Of a stretch of DNA of 64,000 bases, positions 57,215 through 64,000 are shown piece by piece. Source of the stretch: Acidobacteriota bacterium. GTDB lineage: Bacteria > Acidobacteriota > Vicinamibacteria > Vicinamibacterales > UBA2999. The position numbers and the translations under genes are program-made. The stretch is from the NCBI GenBank assembly GCA_947482665.1, contig CANKJK010000004.1:62001-126000 (forward strand). Direction: 5' to 3'. Under the pieces are notes generated by a model. That model worked only from the letters and a program-made list of their open reading frames with translations. It had not been told where the DNA came from and did not search any database. The number at the start of each line of letters is the position of its first letter. Positions within the stretch are counted from its first letter, which is position 1.

Positions 57215-58521
57215 TGACACGCGGATGGCGGGTGCTCCTATTTGTGGCGGCAGGCTTACCCGCGGCGCTGGGCGTGTTCGCCCAGCGCCCGCCGTCCGCG
57301 CCTCTCCCCACCGTGCCCATCGTCCGGCTCGCCGTGCCGGATCGCATGAATGCGGTGCCGGCCCTGGCCGCGCGCGGGGCGTTTGTCGCCGTCGTCTGGG
57401 CGGCGACCGCTGAGAACCAGACGGACGCCTTCGTGGCGGTGAGCCGCGACGGCGGCCGCAGCTTTGGTGGTCCGAGCCGCGTGAACGATGTGCCAGGCAC
57501 GGTGCGGGCCGCGACCGAGAGCGGGCCACGCGTGGCCCTGGGGCCGCCGCTGGCGGGTCGAACGGACCCTGTCGTGACCGTGGTCTGGGCGGGTCGTGAG
57601 CCGGCCTCGACGATTCGGCTGACGCGCTCACGCGACGGTGGCCGCACGTTCGACGCGTCGACGCGGCTCGAGGGCGAACACGCCGTGGGCAATCGCGGCT
57701 GGGCCTCGCTCGACGTCGACGATCGCGGCGCGGCGCGCGTGGTCTGGCTGGATCACCGGCGCACGGCAGCGTGGCCGGGCGGCGAACATCACCATGGCGG
57801 AGGCGTCACATCGGCCCCGGTTCGCGACACGGAGCCGACGCCCACGGATGCGGTGGCGCGCGCCCAGCTCTCAGGGCTCTATATGGCGTCCGGTTCAGGG
57901 CCGGCGAGGGAGATCGCGCGCGGCGTCTGCTATTGCTGCAAGACCTCCATGGCATCAGGCCCTGGCGGTGTCGTGGTGGCGTCGTGGCGGCACGTGTTCG
58001 ACGGCAACCTTCGCGACATCGCGTTCGTGCTCTCTCGCGATGGGGGGCGCACGTTCGGTGCGCCCACACGCGTCAGTCAGGATGGATGGGCAATCGACGG
58101 CTGCCCCGAGGATGGCCCGGCCGTGGCGCTCGATACGACCGGAGCCGTCCATCTCGCGTGGCCGACCGTCGTGCCCGGCCCAGCGCCGTTCAAGGCTGTC
58201 TTCTATGCGTCAGCCCGCGACGGCGTGCATGCCTCTCCCCGGATGCAGCTCAGTCCCCGTGGGCGGACCGTCGCGCATCCCTCTATCGTGCTGGCAGCGG
58301 ATGGGTTGCCCCTCGTCGCGTGGGACGGTGCAGGGACGGACCGTGCGATCTGGGTGACGGCAGGCATGAAGAACGGGCGTTTCGGTCCACCCACACGGCT
58401 GAGCGGCGAGGTGGACGCCTCCTACCCTGTGGGCGCACGCACGAGCGACGGTGTGCTCTGGGCCTGGCGCGAGCAGGAAGGCGCCGCGACCCGAATCGCG
58501 GTGAGCCGCCCGCCGCGTTAG
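57214..58521 (+). CDS. Exported BNR/Asp-box (sialidase-fold) protein with His and Cys clusters
   Basis: 435 aa. Signal peptide about 1-23. The propeller has Asp-box repeats SRDGGRSFGG near 77, SRDGGRTFD near 139 and LSRDGGRTFGAP near 274. Sialidase catalytic residues (Arg triad, nucleophile Tyr) were not recognised, so it is better called a BNR-repeat binding protein. Two insertions stand out: GGEHHHGGG near 189 and GVCYCCKTSM near 238 (three Cys in four residues). Both look like metal sites. It is translationally coupled to the receptor gene, supporting a joint role, perhaps in copper capture. Confidence 0.75.
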   Translation: MTRGWRVLLFVAAGLPAALGVFAQRPPSAPLPTVPIVRLAVPDRMNAVPALAARGAFVAVVWAATAENQTDAFVAVSRDGGRSFGGPSRVNDVPGTVRAATESGPRVALGPPLAGRTDPVVTVVWAGREPASTIRLTRSRDGGRTFDASTRLEGEHAVGNRGWASLDVDDRGAARVVWLDHRRTAAWPGGEHHHGGGVTSAPVRDTEPTPTDAVARAQLSGLYMASGSGPAREIARGVCYCCKTSMASGPGGVVVASWRHVFDGNLRDIAFVLSRDGGRTFGAPTRVSQDGWAIDGCPEDGPAVALDTTGAVHLAWPTVVPGPAPFKAVFYASARDGVHASPRMQLSPRGRTVAHPSIVLAADGLPLVAWDGAGTDRAIWVTAGMKNGRFGPPTRLSGEVDASYPVGARTSDGVLWAWREQEGAATRIAVSRPPR

Positions 58522-58671
58522 TCGGTTGGAGGTGTCGACACCGCCGCACGCGCTGACCCGGACGCTGGCGACAGTGGCGGCGCGAGAGCTCGCGCGGTGG
58601 CAGAAGGCCTGTCATGTGCGCGTGGCTCTGCGGGGCGGCACGTGCATTACGATGGCCCCGGAGGGACTTGC

Positions 58672-59103
<432 letters not shown>

Positions 59104-59269
59104 CAGCCGACGTCTCTCTCCTCCCGCAGCAGGTGCTACGTCGGGTAGGGCCAGCGGATGGTCGCGTTGGCCACGTCGTCGACCGCGGTGCCGGGAACTG
59201 GGAGCCCGTTTGAAACTCGCGACCGAGAGGCGGCCCTTCAGCCCTTCGGAGGGTGTCCGTATCGGGGTC

Positions 59270-61006
59270 CTAGTCCAGCGGCTCGATCCGGATCAGCTGC
59301 GACAAGTTCTTGTTGGGTAGCCAGACCGTCGTTCTGCTCGCGCTGGGATCGACCACCACCTTGCGCGCATCGTAGTAGACGGGCATCAGGTACTCGGTGG
59401 TGGTGCCGTTCCGGTCGATGCGAACCACGCGGTCCGAGCCGGTGCTCGAGGCCCATCCCCCGCCGTGGTGATCCGGTGCCGCCGCATACGCGGACATGTA
59501 CTTTGCCGAAAACGGAAACTCGCGAATCGAGCCCGTCGCGATGTCGAACACGGCGGCCTTGTCGGCGAGGAACTCGCCGAACCAGAAGTGCCCGTCGTCG
59601 TCCGCCCGTCCGCGCCGGGGGCCCGCGTTGGGCGTGGGTGTCGGGTAGGCCCGGCTCTTCCCGGTCTTGGCGTCCACGACGACGATGTTGGAGTTGTAGA
59701 AGCCGGCGCAGATCATGTTGTCGTGCGGATCGCGTTCGACCTGATAACAGAACGGCCGTCCTCCCGGCTCACCAACGGGCGTGGTGACATCCACTTTTCC
59801 GAGCGCGGCGTTCAGGCGGAAGGCCGTGAGGGGCGCGGGCGCAGGCGCGGTGGTCGCGGTCGACCAGAGCGTTGTGGACTGGCCCTTGTGGAACGCGGGC
59901 AGGAAGGCCCAGACCGGCGCCGGCATGTCGAACGTGGTCCACTTCTCCGTGCGCGGATCGAAGTATCCGCTCTTGGTTCCGAGGAATCCCGTGACGGCCC
60001 AGATGCGCCCGTCCGCATCGGCCTCCACGTCCTGAATGCCGACGATCCGTTTGAACCCCGGCCGCGGGTCGGGCCAGGACTGCGGCGTCTCGTACTCGCG
60101 AAATTTCCCTGTCTTGGGCTCGAGCTTCCCGAGATATCCCCAACCGCTGTCGCCGTACCAGACCTGACCCTGCCGATCGACCGTGAGGTCGTGAATGACG
60201 CTCGGCTGACGGGGAATGGGGAATACCGTGACGATGGCCCGCGTGGCCTTGCCCTTGGGCCGGGGCATCGGCGTCAACGGGAAGTTCCACGTCGTACGGC
60301 CGCCGCTGAGGTTCACCGACGCCAGGTAGGCTGCCAGCGCCTTCGACCGCTCGTCGGTCGGCACCTGCGCCGCCGACTGCACCTGCACGCGTCCGAGGGT
60401 CTTCGTGTCGCAGTGTCGCGCGCTCCCAACGCCGCACGCGGAGCTGTTGTCCGCGGCGTAGGTGGACATGCGCCCCATCACGGGCAGGAATTGATCCGCC
60501 GTGTATCTGGATCGCATGACGCGCTCCATGTCATGGCAGAAGCCACAGTTCACCATGGTCCGCACCAGCAGGTCCTTCTGGGCTGCCGTGCCAGGCATGC
60601 TGTTCCACCATTCGACGGTGGTGAGCTGGTGCGCGAGCTGGTCCTTCGTGGCCGTCTGCAGGGATAGATCGAGCCGCGCTGGAGCGCCGTTGCCAACCTG
60701 GACCGGGCGGTCACCCTCCGGGAGGACATAGCCGGCGGCACGAATCGCGATCCGGTAGGTGCCCTTCTCGAGATGGGTGCGGGGGAAGGCGTATTCGCCG
60801 CGTTCGTTGGTCGTGACCGAGGTCATCACCGCTGACCCGTCGCGCGTCGCGATGACGACCACACCTTCCATCAGGCCCTCGGCCTGTGACCGCACCGCGC
60901 CTGTCAGCGCTGAGGTGCTGCCCTGGGCACGCACGAGGGCTGGAATGGGAGCGAGCGCGAGGACCACCGCCACTCCGCCAACAAGGAGACCAAGGCGCGA
61001 TGTCAT
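59270..61006 (-). CDS. Carboxypeptidase-regulatory / cytochrome c / Vgb-propeller fusion protein
   Basis: 578 aa. Signal peptide about 1-28. A carboxypeptidase-regulatory-like domain (about 30-118: GEYAFPRTHLEKGTYRIAIRAAGY), then a cytochrome c-like segment with one haem site Cys154-Gly-Phe-Cys157-His158 (MVNCGFCHDMERVM), and a beta-propeller of the virginiamycin-B-lyase type (about 260-578: IHDLTVDRQGQVWYGDSGWGYLGKLEPKTGKFREY; DVEADADGRIWAVTG; DDDGHFWFGEFLADKAAVFD). Likely periplasmic, joining electron transfer to a substrate-binding propeller; reaction unknown. TATACT lies 7 nt upstream of the ATG. Confidence 0.82.
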   Translation of the reverse strand: MTSRLGLLVGGVAVVLALAPIPALVRAQGSTSALTGAVRSQAEGLMEGVVVIATRDGSAVMTSVTTNERGEYAFPRTHLEKGTYRIAIRAAGYVLPEGDRPVQVGNGAPARLDLSLQTATKDQLAHQLTTVEWWNSMPGTAAQKDLLVRTMVNCGFCHDMERVMRSRYTADQFLPVMGRMSTYAADNSSACGVGSARHCDTKTLGRVQVQSAAQVPTDERSKALAAYLASVNLSGGRTTWNFPLTPMPRPKGKATRAIVTVFPIPRQPSVIHDLTVDRQGQVWYGDSGWGYLGKLEPKTGKFREYETPQSWPDPRPGFKRIVGIQDVEADADGRIWAVTGFLGTKSGYFDPRTEKWTTFDMPAPVWAFLPAFHKGQSTTLWSTATTAPAPAPLTAFRLNAALGKVDVTTPVGEPGGRPFCYQVERDPHDNMICAGFYNSNIVVVDAKTGKSRAYPTPTPNAGPRRGRADDDGHFWFGEFLADKAAVFDIATGSIREFPFSAKYMSAYAAAPDHHGGGWASSTGSDRVVRIDRNGTTTEYLMPVYYDARKVVVDPSASRTTVWLPNKNLSQLIRIEPLD

Positions 61007-61013
61007 GGCGCGC

Positions 61014-61019
61014 AGTATA
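61014..61019 (-). promoter_or_regulatory. -10-like hexamer TATACT, possible leaderless start of the Vgb fusion gene
   Basis: Minus-strand TATACT, five of six bases of the -10 consensus, is followed by 7 nt and the ATG at 61006. No Shine-Dalgarno and no convincing -35 box. Confidence 0.5.
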
Positions 61020-61100
61020 CGACCGACTGCGCGTCCGCGCCCAGGTTCGGCCCGGAGGCGGCGGCGCGATGGTGCACCGGGAGGCCGGGGAGTTGCCCGC

Positions 61101-62099
61101 TCAGCGAGGTGGCGCGGACTTCACCAGTAGCAGCGTCAGGCCGAGTGTCTGCTGGAGGTCGATGTAGGCGTAGGGAGCGCCGGTATCACCGAGCGTGCGC
61201 ACGCCGCCGCGAGCAAGCAGGGACGCAATCATGGCGTCCAGCGACGCCTGATCGGGCAGGTTGAACTGCAGGTATGCGAGTCCTTCGTGCTGCTCGATCA
61301 GGTGCCGCCACACGCTGGTGCCGCCCATCGGCTGAATGAGGTTGAGGCCTGGAGTCAGCCCGCGGATGTTGACCTCGCGAATATAGGCCTCGCGGTCGCA
61401 CTGGCAGTCGGCGGGGAAGGGCACCCCCTTGGTGTCGCGTGCCTCGGGAATGGGGGCGGCGAGCAGTTCTCCCCAGAATCGGCGGGCAGGCTCGATGTCT
61501 CGCGTGAGGTGTCCGAGCGCGACGATGGTCGTGCGGGTCCCCGGCGTGCGTCCGTTTCGCGGGTTGTCAGCCGCGGCGGGCACCAATTCAATCGCGCCAC
61601 CCATGCGGTTGTCGAAATCGAACAAGGCCGAGGCGCGGCCTGTGCCGGACGTCTGGCGTCCGCCGAACTGTTTCAGCGCGCGTCCGGCATCCTTGAGATT
61701 GGGTACCTCGAAGGCCAGATGGTGGATGCCTTCGCCGTGCGCGGTCAGGAAGTCGCGCCACGGGCTCGCGCCGCCAATCGGTTCAGAAAACTCCAGCACG
61801 AGATTGTCGAAGCGCACCTCCGCGAGACGCCGACGCTCGGGCGATACCGTCCGCAGCGGCGTACGCGGCACGTCAAACGTGTCGGCCCACGCACTGGCCG
61901 CGCGGTCGGCGTCCCGTACGACCAGGCCCACGTGCGCCACGCGTGACAACACGGGGCGCTCTGCGGCCTGAAGGCCGGCGGCCGGTGACGGCGGGCCCAA
62001 CAACGCGCCAACCGTCAATGCCGCGAGGGAGAGCGCTGCCCTATGCAGGCCCGTCAACGCCCCAATTCGTAGTGGCAACACCGTGGTTCGGCTGCTCAT
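61101..62099 (-). CDS. Exported two-domain VOC (glyoxalase-fold) protein
   Basis: 332 aa. A signal peptide (about 18-45, AALSLAALTVGALLGPPSPAAG) precedes two VOC-fold halves. The first has VLSRVAHVGLVVRDADRAASAWADTF with a metal-ligand-like His, and GIHHLAFEVPNLKDAGRALKQ. The second has TIVALGHLTRDIEPARRFWGELL, PGLNLIQPMGG and LAYLQFNLPDQASLDAMIASL. VOC enzymes include glyoxalases, dioxygenases and epimerases, usually cytoplasmic; export is unusual. Substrate unknown. It has no obvious promoter and is separated by a receptor remnant from the next gene. Confidence 0.82.
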   Translation of the reverse strand: MSSRTTVLPLRIGALTGLHRAALSLAALTVGALLGPPSPAAGLQAAERPVLSRVAHVGLVVRDADRAASAWADTFDVPRTPLRTVSPERRRLAEVRFDNLVLEFSEPIGGASPWRDFLTAHGEGIHHLAFEVPNLKDAGRALKQFGGRQTSGTGRASALFDFDNRMGGAIELVPAAADNPRNGRTPGTRTTIVALGHLTRDIEPARRFWGELLAAPIPEARDTKGVPFPADCQCDREAYIREVNIRGLTPGLNLIQPMGGTSVWRHLIEQHEGLAYLQFNLPDQASLDAMIASLLARGGVRTLGDTGAPYAYIDLQQTLGLTLLLVKSAPPR

Positions 62100-62152
62100 G
62101 GGTTGTGTCCGACGTTCCAGGTCCCGCCGACGCGTGCTCTGGCGCCCGGTTC

Positions 62153-62299
62153 GCGCTGAGAGTATACGGCCAGGATCAGTGGACCGTTCGACGGTTCACC
62201 ATGAACCTGGCTCTTCGATTCGACGACCTGAACGCCTACTCCGACGCGCTCAGCCTGCCGGCTGGGCGATGTGTCCCGGCCCGAGACTTCCCGAAGGTC
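62153..62299 (+). pseudogene. Fragment of a TonB-dependent-receptor-type gene
   Basis: A 49-codon piece reads ALRVYGQDQWTVRRFTMNLALRFDDLNAYSDALSL, then PAGRCVPARDFPKV. This matches the barrel segment FGQDQWRVSRLTMNLGVRWDRL...LPARSFPGADVF of the receptor at 2076-5054. Nothing receptor-like precedes or follows: upstream is VOC-gene flank and downstream the frame runs on to a stop at 62440 without homology. It is a decayed remnant of a receptor gene. The remainder of 62100-62477 shows no other feature. Confidence 0.75.
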
Positions 62300-62477
62300 T
62301 ATACGAGGCCCTGGACAGTGGAAGTGATCCACAAGCGCTGTCCAGCGGGTGTCGAGGTGATGGAATACGCCGGCGTCGAGGGTGACCAGGCGGTCGCCGA
62401 GGCGGCGGATGTGCGGCGGCTGAAGGGCCTCGCCAAGTAACTGAGGCGGCCCGCTCTGGCGCTCCGATACACATCTC

Positions 62478-63266
62478 CTAGCGGAAACGCTTCGCGAAGC
62501 CGAAGAGGAGGGCATGGTCGGGGCCATCCCCAGTCAGCCGCGTATCCAGTTCAATATCGAGCTGGAAGCGCTGACCCGCCTGCCAGGCGAGCGAGAGAGC
62601 AGCCGTCGACTGGGTATCGTGGCCCGACGGGTCGAGATCGCGAGACAGGTGTGCCTCGACCGCGAGCGAGACCGTCGCGCCCAGAGGATGCGAGATGCCC
62701 GCCGCAGAGCCGAAGGCGACGTGACGGCCCGAACCGCTGGCATTGACCGCAGCACCCGCCTCAGGCGTCAGCGACAGCTGGAAGCCCTGAGCAAGATCGA
62801 AACCCATTGGCAACAGCATCCCTGCACCCCAGTCCCCCGCGCCGCCAGGGGACCTGCCGACGGGCAACGTCACCGAGCCCTGGATGGCGATCGGGCCATT
62901 GGGCCCGGCGAGTCCGCGTCGCCAGGCAATGGTCGCATCGCCAGTGGACGCCGTGGACACAACTCCGCGCGCCGGGTCGCGGACTCGATCGTGGACGTAG
63001 CCGGTGAAGCCGAACTCGAGTTCGACACGCTCGGACAGCCCCAGTCTGAGGGTCATGTCGCCCAGCGTCAGCGTGTCCTGGCGAGAGGCCGCGACGGCCT
63101 GATGGCCCCATCCGAGCAGACCCACCTCGGCCACCGACTCGCCTGGGGCGAGCGTGCAGGCGGGGGTGTTGAGACCCGGCCGGTTGGCGCAGAAGTCCCG
63201 CTCCTCCGCGTTGGCGGGGCTGGCGGCAAAGGCCAGCAACAGGACCGCGGGCAGCAAGAGTTTCAT
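62478..63266 (-). CDS. Outer-membrane channel-like protein (phenol degradation MetA-type)
   Basis: 262 aa from an ATG with GGGAGAAG about 8 nt upstream. Signal peptide about 1-20 (LLLAFAASPANA). The rest alternates strand-like stretches with Trp, Gly and aromatic residues, with long runs such as DMTLRLGLSERVELEFGFTGYV, GDATIAWRRGLAG, GPIAIQGSVTLPV and ALSLAWQAGQRFQLDIELDTRL, ending in FGFAKRFR. It fits the small beta-barrel family of the Phenol_MetA_deg type. The transported substrate is unknown. Confidence 0.7.
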   Translation of the reverse strand: MKLLLPAVLLLAFAASPANAEERDFCANRPGLNTPACTLAPGESVAEVGLLGWGHQAVAASRQDTLTLGDMTLRLGLSERVELEFGFTGYVHDRVRDPARGVVSTASTGDATIAWRRGLAGPNGPIAIQGSVTLPVGRSPGGAGDWGAGMLLPMGFDLAQGFQLSLTPEAGAAVNASGSGRHVAFGSAAGISHPLGATVSLAVEAHLSRDLDPSGHDTQSTAALSLAWQAGQRFQLDIELDTRLTGDGPDHALLFGFAKRFR

Positions 63267-63421
63267 CTGTGCACTTCTCCCCAACAGGATGGCTCATATC
63301 GGCGGAAGGCGCTTTGCCTGAATGACGGTGCGCCCATTGTCAGAAGGCTGATAGCTGAAGCCGGGCCTGGTGCTGGCGCACCGGGTGCCCTCCGGTAAGA
63401 TCTCCTGCCAGGAGGTTCTTG

Positions 63422-64000
63422 ATGAAGCAGTTCGTATTGACGGCCCTGGCCGTGATGGCCCTCGCAGGCGGCATGGCGGCTCAAGGGCAGAAGGTGCCGA
63501 GCCCGGCTGGCACATCGGCTACGCAGGTTGGGCCGAAGTTCAGCAAGTGGATTGAGATCAGCTACGGGCGTCCCATCCTGCGCGGTCGCGCGGACATCTT
63601 TGGCGCCGGTGCAAACTACGGCAAGGGCCTGCTCGCGGGCGCGCCGATCTGGCGCGCGGGCGCAAACGTGTCCACGCGCCTCAATACGGAAGTGCCGCTG
63701 GTCATCGGCGGCAAGACCGTACCGGCCGGCGAGTACAGCGTGTTTATCGAGATCAAGGGCGAGAAGGACTGGACGTTCGTGCTCTCGAGCTACAGCGCAC
63801 TGGTCAACCCGAAGGAGCCGAAGCCGGATCACCTGTGGGGCGCCTACAACTACAAGACCGACAAGGACGTCGTGCGCGCACCGATGACCGTGTCGGCGTC
63901 GCCGATGCTCGTCGATCAGCTCACCTGGGGTTTCACCGACGTGACCGAGCAGGCTGGCCACCTGCAGCTCTCCTGGGCGAAGGCCGTCGCGTCGATCGCC
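63422..64000 (+). CDS. Exported DUF2911 protein (3' end outside window)
   Basis: 193 codons are visible and the frame is open at the end of the window. AGGAGG precedes the ATG. Signal peptide about 1-21 (TALAVMALAGGMAAQ). DUF2911 hallmarks: IEISYGRPILRGRADIFG, GAPIWRAGANVSTRLNTEVPLVIGGKTVPAGEYSVFIEIKGEKDWTFVLSS, then NYKTDKDVVRAPMTVS. The family is exported, found mainly in Bacteroidetes and Acidobacteria, and of unknown function. It reads divergently from the channel-like gene. Confidence 0.9.
   Translation, partial: MKQFVLTALAVMALAGGMAAQGQKVPSPAGTSATQVGPKFSKWIEISYGRPILRGRADIFGAGANYGKGLLAGAPIWRAGANVSTRLNTEVPLVIGGKTVPAGEYSVFIEIKGEKDWTFVLSSYSALVNPKEPKPDHLWGAYNYKTDKDVVRAPMTVSASPMLVDQLTWGFTDVTEQAGHLQLSWAKAVASIA

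Noticed and set aside
59104-59269. Short minus-strand peptide ending VANATIRWPYPT, 32 codons, before the Vgb gene's 3' end.
   Set aside because: It has no start codon of its own, lies in a spacer, and matches no family that I recognise. Could be a remnant; a blastx search would show.
62300-62440. Continuation of the receptor-fragment frame to a stop at 62440.
   Set aside because: After the receptor match ends, the encoded sequence is not receptor-like and has no ribosome site; not called as a gene.

Overview
The window is about 64 kb of high-GC, densely coded bacterial chromosome. I think it comes from an Acidobacteriota member close to the Vicinamibacteria. The evidence is the protein mix: very large outer-membrane receptors with an N-terminal carboxypeptidase-regulatory-like domain, exported VWA-domain proteins, reaction-centre-type di-haem cytochromes, PQQ/NHL/Vgb-type beta-propellers, a PIG-L deacetylase of almost 900 residues and a DUF2911 protein. 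No transposase, integrase, prophage or CRISPR array is visible. One tRNA gene (Glu, anticodon CTC) is present.

Layout. 1-0.7 kb: end of an F0 ATP synthase operon (atpE end, atpF), followed by an untranslated stretch with nested hairpins and a terminator rather than atpH. 1-6 kb: a TPR protein, a large outer-membrane receptor and an epimerase. 6-12 kb (minus strand): an old-yellow-enzyme gene, then a haem A/cytochrome oxidase assembly operon read from 11993 leftward (cupredoxin-like lipoprotein, ctaA, ctaB, ABC exporter ATPase and permease, DUF420). 12-15.7 kb: M23 peptidase, beta-carbonic anhydrase, NHL propeller. 15.7-24.9 kb (minus strand): a tightly coupled five-gene operon with two circularly permuted ATP-grasp modules, two alpha-E modules (one fused to an ATP-grasp) and two transglutaminase-type proteins. 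This is the strongest candidate for a poorly characterised pathway. 25-31 kb: CoA-transferase, glycosyltransferase, tRNA-Glu, a repeat protein, a proline-racemase-family enzyme lacking its second cysteine, frataxin and a VWA protein. 31-35 kb: TonB receptor, ABM-fold protein and DsbA-like oxidoreductase. 35-40 kb: MATE exporter, then a methyltransferase / iron alcohol dehydrogenase / PQQ propeller / DinB / small membrane protein operon. 40-46.7 kb (minus): glycosyltransferase, MacB-like ABC transporter, PQQ propeller. 46.7-51 kb: two tandem di-haem cytochromes and a VWA-TPR protein. 51-54 kb: PIG-L deacetylase. 53.8-59 kb: a Cys/His-rich exported peptide, TonB receptor, a BNR-repeat protein with a CYCC motif, and an FKBP; I read the first three as a possible metal (copper) acquisition locus. 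59-64 kb: a carboxypeptidase-regulatory/cytochrome c/Vgb fusion, an exported VOC protein, a receptor gene remnant, an outer-membrane channel-like protein and a truncated DUF2911 gene.

Starts fall into two classes. Some genes have a clear purine-rich Shine-Dalgarno. Several first genes of transcription units have none, but carry a TANNNT hexamer ending 6-9 nt before the start codon, the layout expected for leaderless mRNAs. The best case has TTGACC, an 18-nt spacer, TATCGT, 6 nt and then GTG at 36310.

Protein functions are inferred from recognised families and motifs read by eye; no database search was run.
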